Source of the DNA: an uncultured Actinomycetes bacterium
GTDB lineage: Bacteria > Actinomycetota > Thermoleophilia > RBG-16-64-13
Reading direction: 5' to 3'
Assembly (NCBI GenBank): GCA_903873715.1
Contig: CAIQPS010000079.1
Coordinates: 1-40,509, forward strand
DNA: 40,509 nt
In this document: positions 15,991-23,847 of the stretch, piece after piece
How positions within the stretch are numbered: the stretch's first letter is position 1
Layout: the number at the start of each line of letters is the position of its first letter
Made by a program: the position numbers and the translations under genes
The notes under the pieces: generated by a model
Told to the model about the DNA's origin: nothing
Databases searched by the model: none
What the model saw: only the letters and a program-made list of their open reading frames with translations

Positions 15991-18066
15991 ATGGCACAGG
16001 ACCAGTTCGAGCACCTTTTCTCACCGTTCCAGATGGGCAAGGTGCAGATGAAGAACCGCATGGCCAAGACCGCGGCTCAGACCTACCTCTATGAATCCGG
16101 GGACCGCCGCTTCGGTTCGCTCGCCAAAGCCTTCTACGGCAACGTCGCCAAGGGCGGCGTGGGCCTTGTCATCGTCGACACCCCGGCCATGGAGTGGCCC
16201 CTCGAGGACGAGGGCGACCGCCGGCTCCGGGTGGACAACGACAAGTACAAGACGGACATCGCCGAGCTCGCCGACACCATCCACGCTGGCGGCATCCCGG
16301 CCTTCATGCAGTTCTACCATCGCGGCGGTTGGGGCGGTATCTACAAGACCATCGCCCGGCGCATCGCCGCCTCCCCCGTGACGTTCCCTTCGATCTTCGA
16401 CGTCCACGAGGCCGACCCGCCGGAGGAGATGACCAAAGAGGACATCGCCTGGTACGTGGACCACTACGCCGACTGCGCGGGCCGCATCGCGGACTGCGGC
16501 TTCGACGGGGTGGAGATCCATACCGGCGCCGACCACCTGTTCGACAGCTTCCTCTCGCGGTTCTGGAACCGGCGCGAGGACGAGTACGGCTGCCAGAACT
16601 GGGAGAACCGCACCCGGTTCGTCCGCGAAGTGCTCGCCGCCGTGCGCAAGCGCTGCGGCGACGGCTTCCACATCCAGGTCTTCATGAACGGCATCGAGTG
16701 GGGCGTGGGCGACCTCGGCCTCACCGTCGAGGAGAACCAGAAGCTGGCCCAGATCTGGCAGGAGAACGGCGCGGACTCCCTCCACGTCCGCTCTCACTGG
16801 GTGGGCATGCATCAGGGCTCGTACCTCAGCGACACCCTGTTCTATCCCGAGCCGCACATCCCCCTGAGCGAGTTCCCGCCCGTCATGGACTGGACCCACT
16901 ACGGCCAGCGCTGCAACCTGCCGCTCGCCACGAAGATCAAGGAGGTCGTCACCATCCCGGTGATGACCGTGTGCGGTTTCGACGCAGCCTCCGCCGACCA
17001 GGCGATCGCCGAAGGCAAGACCGACTTCGTCGGCTTCAACCGCCGCCTCTTCGCCGATGCGGAATACCCCAACAAGATGCGCACCGGCCGGGCCCTCGAA
17101 GTACAGCCCTGCACCAAGTGCGGCCATTGCTCCAGCACCTACAACGAGCCTCGGCACTGCCGCATCAACCCGTGCTTCGGCCGTGACACCTACGACCTCA
17201 CCCCGCTGGCCGAGAAGAAGAAGGTCCTGGTCGTCGGCGGCGGTCCGGCCGGCATGCAGGCCGCCCGCATAGCCGCCAAGCGCGGCCATGACGTGGCCCT
17301 GTGGGAGAAGGGCAAGTACCTCGGCGGTTCCATGTCCCTCGCCGCCATGGTCAAGGGCACTACCATCGAGGACGTGCGTGAGGTCATCTGGTTCCTGCGC
17401 CGCCAGGTCAGGCAGTACGGCGTCGACGTCCAGCTCGGCAAAGAGATCGACGCAGCCGCCATCGAGGCGTACAAGCCCGACGTCGTGATCGTCGGCTCGG
17501 GCGGCAAACCCCAGCTTCCGGACGTCCCGGGCGTCATGGGCAAGAACGTCGTGCGCAGCAGCGACCTCTACGGCACGCTGCAGTTCTACCTCAAGCTTGT
17601 CGGGCCCAAGATGCTCCGCGACCTCACCAAGTACTGGATGCCGGTCGGCAAGAGGGTCGTCATCATCGGCGGTGCCATCCAGGGTTGCCAGCTGGGCGAG
17701 TTCTTCGTCAAGCGCGGCCGCCAGGTGACCATCGTGGACACCGAAGAAGAGATGGGCCGGATGATGTATCCCGAGCGCAAGACCAGGCTCTTCTACTGGT
17801 TCGAGAAGAAGGGCGTGGAACTGCTCGGCGGCGTGAAGCTCAACGAGATCACCGACAAGGGCCTGTCGATCACCACCAAGGAAGGCGAGACGCGCTTCCT
17901 GGAGGCCGACAGCGTGGTCGTGGCCCTGCCGTTCAAGGGCGACCATTCGCTCGAAGACGCTCTCCAGGGCAAGGTCCCGGAGGTCTATTCCATCGGCGAC
18001 TGCAACGAGCCGGGGCTCATCCCCGACGCCACCGCAGCCGGGTGGTTGCTCGGTAACGCCATCTAG
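15991..18066 (+). CDS. NADH:flavin oxidoreductase (Old Yellow Enzyme / 2,4-dienoyl-CoA reductase type)
   Basis: A 691-residue, three-part enzyme. Residues 1-360 form an FMN-binding TIM barrel ('FQMGKVQMKNRMAKTA', 'GFDGVEIHTGADHLFDSFLS', 'NWENRTRF'). Near residue 375 is a cluster motif, C-x2-C-x2-C-x9-C (CTKCGHC...C). From about 410 an NAD(P)H:FAD oxidoreductase part carries VVGGGPAGM and a second nucleotide motif VIIGGAIQG. The architecture is that of dienoyl-CoA reductase and trimethylamine dehydrogenase: hydride passes from NAD(P)H via FAD and the cluster to FMN, which reduces an activated C=C or similar bond. The Cys spacing is shorter than the usual x2-x3-x11. ATG 15991 is preceded by GGGGG and a GTG codon at 15988. 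It lies directly after the divergent Mo-enzyme pair, so it may supply electrons to that pathway or reduce its product; which is inference. Confidence 0.9.
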   Translation: MAQDQFEHLFSPFQMGKVQMKNRMAKTAAQTYLYESGDRRFGSLAKAFYGNVAKGGVGLVIVDTPAMEWPLEDEGDRRLRVDNDKYKTDIAELADTIHAGGIPAFMQFYHRGGWGGIYKTIARRIAASPVTFPSIFDVHEADPPEEMTKEDIAWYVDHYADCAGRIADCGFDGVEIHTGADHLFDSFLSRFWNRREDEYGCQNWENRTRFVREVLAAVRKRCGDGFHIQVFMNGIEWGVGDLGLTVEENQKLAQIWQENGADSLHVRSHWVGMHQGSYLSDTLFYPEPHIPLSEFPPVMDWTHYGQRCNLPLATKIKEVVTIPVMTVCGFDAASADQAIAEGKTDFVGFNRRLFADAEYPNKMRTGRALEVQPCTKCGHCSSTYNEPRHCRINPCFGRDTYDLTPLAEKKKVLVVGGGPAGMQAARIAAKRGHDVALWEKGKYLGGSMSLAAMVKGTTIEDVREVIWFLRRQVRQYGVDVQLGKEIDAAAIEAYKPDVVIVGSGGKPQLPDVPGVMGKNVVRSSDLYGTLQFYLKLVGPKMLRDLTKYWMPVGKRVVIIGGAIQGCQLGEFFVKRGRQVTIVDTEEEMGRMMYPERKTRLFYWFEKKGVELLGGVKLNEITDKGLSITTKEGETRFLEADSVVVALPFKGDHSLEDALQGKVPEVYSIGDCNEPGLIPDATAAGWLLGNAI

Positions 18067-18084
18067 GGCGCGTGACGGAACAAC

Positions 18085-18147
18085 GTCCCGGCCCTTAGCC
18101 GGGACTCCCCCGGGAGACGCGTGGCGGCGATCCGCCGGCCGCGTCTC
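18085..18147 (+). other. Two nested stem-loops preceding the terminator
   Basis: Directly after the flavoprotein stop are GTCCCGGC-CCTTA-GCCGGGAC (18085-18105, 8-bp perfect stem) and a two-tier hairpin: outer GAGACGCG/CGCGTCTC (18114-18121 with 18140-18147) enclosing GGCGG-CGAT-CCGCC (18123-18136). With the terminator at 18172 they make a run of three structures in 120 nt. They could protect the mRNA 3' end; any small-RNA role is speculation. Confidence 0.5.
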
Positions 18148-18171
18148 GTCCGGCGGGAACGCGTGCTACAG

Positions 18172-18204
18172 GCCGGGCGGAAGTCTCTTCCGCCCGGCTT
18201 TTTT
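18172..18204 (+). terminator. Rho-independent terminator of the first Mo-enzyme/flavoprotein operon
   Basis: A perfect 11-bp stem (GCCGGGCGGAA at 18172-18182 with TTCCGCCCGGC at 18188-18198), loop GTCTC, followed by six T. It is a textbook intrinsic terminator for rightward transcription, ending the operon before the VanW gene. Confidence 0.92.
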
Positions 18205-18252
18205 GTCCCCCCATAGGTCGTCGCGCTGGAGGGTTTAGGCTATCCTTCCTGC

Positions 18253-20259
18253 ATGCCGTCCATATCCAGGAAGAGACCCCCCTCCAAAGAAAGCACCCCC
18301 ACCAGCGCACGGCCTGCACGTACCAGGCCCGCGCGCAAGCGTGCCTTCGGCGGACGGACGGCAGCCCGGCCCACCTCGAGCGAACGCCCGGCGGGCGAGC
18401 GCACCCCGGGGCGGCGCCCCAAGAGCAGGAAGCGCCGGCGGCAACAACGGCTGCTCATCGCGGCCGGTGTCGGGGCGGTGGTCCTCCTCTTCCTGCTGGC
18501 CGTCCTGATCGATTCGACCATCTATCACGGCAAGATCCACGGCGGCATAACCCTGTCGGGGATAGAGGTGGGCGGGATGACCCCGGACGAGGCCAAAGAG
18601 GCCCTCGACCTGCGGGTGGAGAGTGCCGCCGACGCCAAGGTGGTCATGATCAGCGGCGACAAGACCTGGACCGTGTCGCCCGAGGACGTGGAAGCCACCA
18701 TCGACACAGCCGCGTCCGTGGGCGCGGCGTTCGACGCGTCCCGCAACGGCAACTTCATCGTGAAGCGGTTCCGCGGATTCGCTCTCTACTTCAGGGACAA
18801 GAACGTCCCGCTGGTCGGGTCCCTCGACGACAAGAAGCTCACGGCGGCCGTCGAAGACGTCGCCCACTCGCTGGACCTGCCCCCCATCAACGCCGGACTG
18901 GTCTTCGACGGAGACAAGATCAAGATCGTGAAAGGCCAGAAAGGCCGCGTGGTCGACCAGAAGACCCTTTCCGATCAGCTCGAGACCGCGCTGCTCGCGA
19001 TGCGATCGGCCGAGATCCAGGTGCCGATGACGGTCGAGGAGCCCACCGTGATCGCCGAGAACTTCGACCAGGCGCTTCAGCAGGCCGTCGTCATGACCGG
19101 CTCCGACATCGTCCTCAAGAACGGCAACGACTCCTGGACCCTCGACAAGGAGGAGATCGTCGCCTACATGGACTTCAAGGCGGAGAGCAAGGACGGGACC
19201 TCGATCCTGGTGCCCTATCTGTCCGCCGAGAAGATGGCCCCCTTCCTCGACAACGTGTCCGCCAAGGTCAAGAGCGACCCGGTTGACGCCACCTTCAAGG
19301 GAGACGGCACCAAGGCCTGGGTCGTGGCCGGGATCCCAGGCAAGAGCCTGGACGCGGAGAAGACGGTGGAAGCGCTCAACGCGGCGGCCCTCAGCTCCAA
19401 GGACCGGAGCGTCAAGGTGGCCCTCGTCCTCAAGGACCCCAAGCTGACCACCGCCGAAGCCCAGGCCATGGGCATCCAGGACGTCCTCGGCTCGTACCAG
19501 ACCGAGTGGGTGGGCACGCCGGACCGGCAGACGAACGTGGAGATCACCACGGAGTACATCAACAACGCGCTGCTGGCCCCCGGTGAGGAGTTCAACTTCG
19601 ACAAGGTGGTGGGGCCCCGGACCGTGGCCCGCGGCTACAAGCTCGCCCCCGGCATCGTCAGCCCCGGGCAGCTGGAGGACGTGCTCGGCGGCGGCATCTG
19701 CCAGGTGGCGACCACGCTGTTCAACGCGGCCTTCGAGGCCGGCCTCAAGATCACCGAGCGCAAGAACCACTCCATCTACATCACGCACTACCCGAAAGGG
19801 CGCGACGCCACGGTCAGCGCCGACGGGCCGAACCTGCGCTTCGTGAACGACACGGACCACTACATCCTGGTGCGCGGCGCCTCGGACGGCATCACCACCA
19901 AGTTCGTCATCTACGGCACCGACGACGGCCGGACGGTGGAATCTGAGACCGGCGAGTTCTACGACATCGTCGAACACACGGTGGAGTCGACCACCAACAA
20001 GTCTCTGGGAGAGTCGACCACGAGCATAATCGACAAGGGCCAGGACGGCCGCAAGATCAAGGTCACCCGCATCGTGAAGTCCAAGGACGGCAAGGTCATC
20101 CACAAGGACGTCTTCACGAGCGTGTGGCCGATGCTGCCCGAGGAGATAGAGGTGGGCACGGCCAAGAGCACCACCACCACGATCGAGCCGCCGACCACGA
20201 CCACCGAGAAGCCGACCACTACCACGGAGCCCGATACGACCACCACGTCGGGCGGCTAG
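18253..20259 (+). CDS. VanW/YoaR-type cell-wall protein with peptidoglycan-binding-like and G5-like domains
   Basis: A 668-residue membrane-anchored surface protein. A very basic, Pro/Arg-rich cytoplasmic tail (1-65) precedes one membrane helix (about 66-87). Two related 'PG_binding_4'-type regions (roughly 95-260 and 265-400) follow. The VanW core comes after ('TNVEITTEYINNALLAPGEEFNFDKVVG', 'GGGICQVATTLFNAAFEAGL', 'NHSIYITHYPKGRDATV'), then a G5-like segment ('KIKVTRIVKSKDGKVIHKDV') and a Thr/Glu/Pro-rich tail. The GGGICQ...N and H motifs of VanW are intact. Such proteins sit in the envelope of Gram-positive bacteria and are linked to glycopeptide response or wall maintenance, but the reaction is not established. 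The ATG at 18253 lacks a clear site; the region upstream is short. Stop and the convergent ABC stop are only 7 nt apart. Confidence 0.9.
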   Translation: MPSISRKRPPSKESTPTSARPARTRPARKRAFGGRTAARPTSSERPAGERTPGRRPKSRKRRRQQRLLIAAGVGAVVLLFLLAVLIDSTIYHGKIHGGITLSGIEVGGMTPDEAKEALDLRVESAADAKVVMISGDKTWTVSPEDVEATIDTAASVGAAFDASRNGNFIVKRFRGFALYFRDKNVPLVGSLDDKKLTAAVEDVAHSLDLPPINAGLVFDGDKIKIVKGQKGRVVDQKTLSDQLETALLAMRSAEIQVPMTVEEPTVIAENFDQALQQAVVMTGSDIVLKNGNDSWTLDKEEIVAYMDFKAESKDGTSILVPYLSAEKMAPFLDNVSAKVKSDPVDATFKGDGTKAWVVAGIPGKSLDAEKTVEALNAAALSSKDRSVKVALVLKDPKLTTAEAQAMGIQDVLGSYQTEWVGTPDRQTNVEITTEYINNALLAPGEEFNFDKVVGPRTVARGYKLAPGIVSPGQLEDVLGGGICQVATTLFNAAFEAGLKITERKNHSIYITHYPKGRDATVSADGPNLRFVNDTDHYILVRGASDGITTKFVIYGTDDGRTVESETGEFYDIVEHTVESTTNKSLGESTTSIIDKGQDGRKIKVTRIVKSKDGKVIHKDVFTSVWPMLPEEIEVGTAKSTTTTIEPPTTTTEKPTTTTEPDTTTTSGG

Positions 20260-20266
20260 AGAGGCT

Positions 20267-22150
20267 CTACTCTCCCTCCGCCGGCTCCTCTGTCATCTGG
20301 GTGCTGAACTGAGTGTCGTACAGTTCGGCGTAGGTCCCTCCAAGCGCCAGCAATGCCTCGTGTCGCCCTTGCTCGACGATCCGGCCCCCTTCCAGCACCA
20401 GGATCTGGTCGGCGTTCCTCACCGTGGACAGCCGGTGTGCGATGACGAGGGAGGTCCGACCCCCGAGGGCGACGTCCAGCGCGCGCTGCACCGCCCGCTC
20501 CGACTCGGAGTCCAGGTGGGCGGTCGCCTCGTCTAGGATCACGATGTCCGGAGCTTTCAGCAGCAACCGGGCGATGGCGATCCGCTGCTTCTCGCCACCC
20601 GACAACCGGTAGCCCCGGTCTCCCACCACCGTGTCCAGCCCCTCGGGCAGCGCCTGCACGAACGGGAGGATCTGGGCGGCCTCGAGCGCGCTCGTCATCT
20701 CGGCCTCGGACGCCCCCGGGGCGGCGTACAGGAGGTTCGCGCGGATGGTGTCGTGGAAGAGATGGGCGTCTTGGGTGACCACGCCCACCAGTGCGGCTAT
20801 AGAGTCGAACGTCGCGTCCCGCACGTCCACCCCGCTCAGCCGGACGGCTCCCTCGCGGGCGTCGTAGAGACGGGGTACCAGATGGCTGATGGTGGTCTTG
20901 CCGGCCCCCGAGGGGCCGACGAGGGCCACCAACTCGCCAGGCCCCGCCCGGAAGGAGACGTCCACCAAGACGTCCTTGCCGGGAGCGGCAGGGAGCGCAG
21001 CCGCGTCGACCAACGACGACGCGGCCTCTTCGCCCGTGGGGTAGGCGAAGCTGACGTGATCGAACTCGATGGAAGCGGATCCCCTGGGGATGGAGACAGC
21101 TCCGGGCTTCTCGGTGACGGCCGGCCGGAGGTCCAGGATCTCGAAGACCCGTTCGAACGACACCATGGTGGTGGCGATATCCACCCGGATGTTGGACAGG
21201 GCGGTGAGCGGCCCGTAGAGCCGCCCCAGGTAAGCGGTGAGGGCCACGAGCGTCCCGACGTCGAGGGCGGAACGCACGGCGAGCATGCCGCCCCAGCCGT
21301 AGACCAGTGCCGTGGCGAGAGCCGCGGTGAGCATCAGAGCGACGAAGAAGACCCGGGCGTACATGGCCTGCGTCACGCCGATGTCGCGGACCTTGCCGGC
21401 CATGTCCCGAAAGGTGCGATCCTCCTCGGCCCGGCGCCCGAAGAGCTTCACCAGCATCGCCCCGGCGACGTTGAACCGCTCCACCATGATGGTGTTCATG
21501 CCGGCGCTGAGGTCGTACCGCTCGCGCATGACGGTCTGGAGGCGGCGCCCGAGCCAGCGCGCCGGCAGGGCGAAGGCGGGCAGCAGGACCAGAGACACCA
21601 GCGTGAGTTGCCAGGACAGCACGAACATCGCCGCCAGCACCAGCACCACGCCTATCAGGTTGCCGACGACGGTGGACAGCACGTCGGTGAAGGCCTCCTG
21701 AGCGCCGGTGACGTCGTTGTTGAGGCGGCTCACCAGGGCGCCGGTCTGCGTACGGGTGAAGAACGAGAGCGGCATGGTCTGGATGTGCGAGAAGATCTGG
21801 GTGCGCATCCGGTACACCAGCCCTTCACCCACCCGCGCGGACACCGCCCGCTCGACCAGGGAGAGGCCGGCGTTGCCGAGCGCCAGACCCGCTACGACCA
21901 GGGCCAGCGTGATCACCAGCCCGGAGTCGCGGCCGAGGATCCCCTTGTTGATGACCTCCCGGTACAGGAGCGGGCTGACGGCCCCGATGACCGCCTCGAG
22001 GATGACCACGACCAGGAACGCGGCGAGCAGCCACCGGTAGGGCGCCGCGAACCGGATGATGCGCATGGCCGTGCCCCGGGCGAACTTCTGCCCCTTCACG
22101 TCGTCGCCCCTGCGCATAGAACGGACCAGCTGGGGTCCTGCAGGTCTCAT
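20267..22150 (-). CDS. ABC-type exporter (fused permease and ATPase)
   Basis: A 627-residue half-transporter. A six-helix exporter domain (about 30-330) is followed by a nucleotide-binding domain with Walker A GPSGAGKTT, the Q-loop in 'VGVVTQDAHLF', signature LSGGEKQR, Walker B 'IVILDEATAHLD' and the H-loop in 'LVIAHRLS'. It works as a homodimer or with another half and probably exports a lipid, peptide or drug; substrate is unknown. The NBD is preceded by an insertion rich in Ala/Ser (EEAASSLVDAAALPAAPGKD). The ATG at 22150 has no adjacent site but follows a 5-codon mini-ORF whose stop overlaps it (see 22147-22164). An alternative start is ATG 22114 (MRRGDD), which lacks a clear site too. 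Confidence 0.95.
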   Translation of the reverse strand: MRPAGPQLVRSMRRGDDVKGQKFARGTAMRIIRFAAPYRWLLAAFLVVVILEAVIGAVSPLLYREVINKGILGRDSGLVITLALVVAGLALGNAGLSLVERAVSARVGEGLVYRMRTQIFSHIQTMPLSFFTRTQTGALVSRLNNDVTGAQEAFTDVLSTVVGNLIGVVLVLAAMFVLSWQLTLVSLVLLPAFALPARWLGRRLQTVMRERYDLSAGMNTIMVERFNVAGAMLVKLFGRRAEEDRTFRDMAGKVRDIGVTQAMYARVFFVALMLTAALATALVYGWGGMLAVRSALDVGTLVALTAYLGRLYGPLTALSNIRVDIATTMVSFERVFEILDLRPAVTEKPGAVSIPRGSASIEFDHVSFAYPTGEEAASSLVDAAALPAAPGKDVLVDVSFRAGPGELVALVGPSGAGKTTISHLVPRLYDAREGAVRLSGVDVRDATFDSIAALVGVVTQDAHLFHDTIRANLLYAAPGASEAEMTSALEAAQILPFVQALPEGLDTVVGDRGYRLSGGEKQRIAIARLLLKAPDIVILDEATAHLDSESERAVQRALDVALGGRTSLVIAHRLSTVRNADQILVLEGGRIVEQGRHEALLALGGTYAELYDTQFSTQMTEEPAEGE

Positions 22151-22164
22151 GGCCGGGCCCTCAT
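22147..22164 (-). other. Possible 5-codon leader cistron overlapping the ABC exporter start
   Basis: ATG AGG GCC CGG CCA TGA starts 6 nt after a good GGAGGTG site. Its TGA overlaps the ATG at 22150 in an ATGA junction. If used, ribosomes would end at the exporter start and re-initiate. No product is implied; the exporter may instead start further in. Confidence 0.3.
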
Positions 22165-22198
22165 GGCACGCACCTCCGTCACCGCGGCAGCCGCCGGA

Positions 22199-22218
22199 GC
22201 GCCGCCGGCCGGCGGCGC
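22199..22218. repeat. 20-bp perfect palindrome between the ABC exporter and URO-D gene
   Basis: GCGCCGCCGG/CCGGCGGCGC is a perfect 20-bp palindrome without spacer, followed at 22221 by a second small one (CACTG-C-CAGTG). It lies 68 nt past the URO-D stop and upstream of the exporter start, so it could weakly terminate or be a regulator site for the exporter. No T-run is present. Confidence 0.35.
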
Positions 22219-22266
22219 CTCACTGCCAGTGCAGTGTACCCGCGATGAGGGCGCTTCAGTGCGGGC

Positions 22267-22305
22267 TCACCGTTCCAGGTGCGCGCTCAACCGTTCCAGG
22301 CGCGC
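22267..22305. repeat. Imperfect tandem duplication covering the URO-D stop codon
   Basis: Two adjacent copies (22267-22286 and 22287-22305) of a 19-20 bp unit, TCACCGTTCCAGGTGCGCGC and TCAACCGTTCCAGGCGCGC. The right copy encodes the last residues and stop of the URO-D gene; the left is its untranslated echo. It looks like a small slippage or duplication event. Confidence 0.6.
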
Positions 22306-23669
22306 ACCGTCTGGATCATGGCCTTGAGGTTCTCGGCCTTCGCGTCGTCGAGCACAGCACCGTTCTGCAGCAGCAGGCCGCCGTCCGTGGCGCACGCGTC
22401 GAGGACCTTGGTGACGTACGCCTCCACGTCGGCCGGCTCGGCGAGGGCCAAGAGCGCCGTGGGAACGTTCCCTGCGATGGCCTGACGGCCCCCGAGCGCC
22501 CGCTTGGCGGCGAAGATGTCGGTCTGGTCGAACAGCCACACGACGCTCCCCGCCGGCAGCTCGTCGTCGGCGATGACCTCGAGCCGCTTGTTGTACGCGC
22601 CTTCGGCGAACATGAACGGCACCACGCCCTGCTCGATGAGGCCGAGCATGACCCGCTTGAGCGTCGGCCAGTAGAAGTGCCTGAAGTCTGCGTCGGACAT
22701 GAAGCTGTCGGCGCCCTTGTGGAGCACGAAGGTGATGAGCGGCGCATCGGACCGCGCGGCCTGGCGCACACCCCACTCCGTGACCACCGGGGTGAGCCGA
22801 TCGGAGGCCTCGAGGATCTTCTCGGGCCTACGGAACCGGTCGATCATGATTCCTTTGGTGCCCCGGAGCGTGTCGGCCAGGATGTCGTACGGGGCCTTGC
22901 CGAACCCCGCCATCGCCCGCGGGATGCCGAGCCGGCCGGCGGCGTCCGCGCCGGCTGCGCCCGTGGTCATGAGCCAGGTGAGACATTCCTGCGCGGCCTC
23001 GTGCAGGCGCTTGATACTCTCCACCACCGCCGGATCGGCGAAGGGCAGGAGACTGAAGAGCATGGTGGTGGATTCCATCATGTCCGTGAACGGCGACAGC
23101 CCCCCCAGGCCTCCGAAGGCCGTCCCGAAGCGCGGCAGCAGCGTGCGGCGGAAGTAGGTCTCCGGGTCGCAGATGAGGGCGTCGTACTCGTCCTCGCCCA
23201 TGTACTCGCCCTCGACGTACTGCCAGGGCGTCTCGTCGGAGAGCGCGCCTCCCGGCCACTGGACCAGGTTCAGCCCCAGCTTCTCGAACACCCGGGCGGG
23301 AGCCACGGCGCCCACCTGGTAGTCGGGCTCGAAGTCGTCGTGGAACTTCTTGACGGCCGCGGCGGCTTTCTCGTAGTCGTACATGAACTCTTTCTTGGAG
23401 AGCCCGCTGTGCTTGCCCACGAAGTAGCCACAGAGCGTGTTCACCGGCACCCGGGCCGGCTTCTTGAGCCCGATGACGTCGATGAAGAGCTGCACGCGCT
23501 CCTGGTAGGCCTGCCGGGCCTCGTCGCTCTGGAACTCCACGCCGGGCGCGCTCAGCCAGCGCTGGAACCGGCGGGCTCGGCGCTCTTTCCAGTCGAGCTT
23601 GTCCCACCCGTCGAACATCGGATCGGCCGGGGCGGCCACGGGCCGGGTGCTGCTCGCGTCGTCGCTCAT
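22287..23669 (-). CDS. URO-D-fold (MtaA/CmuA-like) protein, paralogue 1
   Basis: A 460-residue protein of the uroporphyrinogen decarboxylase superfamily. The barrel landmarks include 'LKKPARVPVNTLCGYF', 'FVLHKGADSFMSDADFRHFYWP', and the C-terminal 'IAGNVPTALLALAEPADVEAYV'. The HemE-specific RQAGRY motif is absent, so it is not the haem enzyme. The H-x-C...C zinc site of MtaA/MtbA methyltransferases is also absent: the strand reads LHKG and the C-terminal Cys is replaced (LLQNGAV). It may be a methyl-accepting or -donating enzyme acting on a non-thiol (for example aryl methyl ether demethylation) or something new. ATG 23669 follows AAGGTGG at 5 nt and lies behind a promoter-like TTGACA. Its neighbour at 23848 is a paralogue but separated by 178 bp. 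Confidence 0.8.
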   Translation of the reverse strand: MSDDASSTRPVAAPADPMFDGWDKLDWKERRARRFQRWLSAPGVEFQSDEARQAYQERVQLFIDVIGLKKPARVPVNTLCGYFVGKHSGLSKKEFMYDYEKAAAAVKKFHDDFEPDYQVGAVAPARVFEKLGLNLVQWPGGALSDETPWQYVEGEYMGEDEYDALICDPETYFRRTLLPRFGTAFGGLGGLSPFTDMMESTTMLFSLLPFADPAVVESIKRLHEAAQECLTWLMTTGAAGADAAGRLGIPRAMAGFGKAPYDILADTLRGTKGIMIDRFRRPEKILEASDRLTPVVTEWGVRQAARSDAPLITFVLHKGADSFMSDADFRHFYWPTLKRVMLGLIEQGVVPFMFAEGAYNKRLEVIADDELPAGSVVWLFDQTDIFAAKRALGGRQAIAGNVPTALLALAEPADVEAYVTKVLDACATDGGLLLQNGAVLDDAKAENLKAMIQTVRAWNG

Positions 23670-23713
23670 GTGGACCACCTTTACCGAATCAAGTTCATTA
23701 GTGTAGGACTCGC

Positions 23714-23742
23714 ACGTTATCGTCAGGCGGGATGCTTGTCAA
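23714..23742 (-). promoter_or_regulatory. Candidate promoter of URO-D paralogue 1
   Basis: On the minus strand a consensus -35 TTGACA (23742-23737) is followed after 17 bp by TAACGT (23719-23714), 45 bp before the ATG at 23669. The -10 is weak, but the DNA here is AT-rich compared with the surroundings. Confidence 0.4.
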
Positions 23743-23847
23743 CGGATGATGGACACCCCGATGGAGGAGACGAGCAGCAACAGCCGCCTGCGCGCGCTCA
23801 GTTCCGACTGGAATCCGCCCGGCGCAACGCCGGCCACAGCAGCGTCC

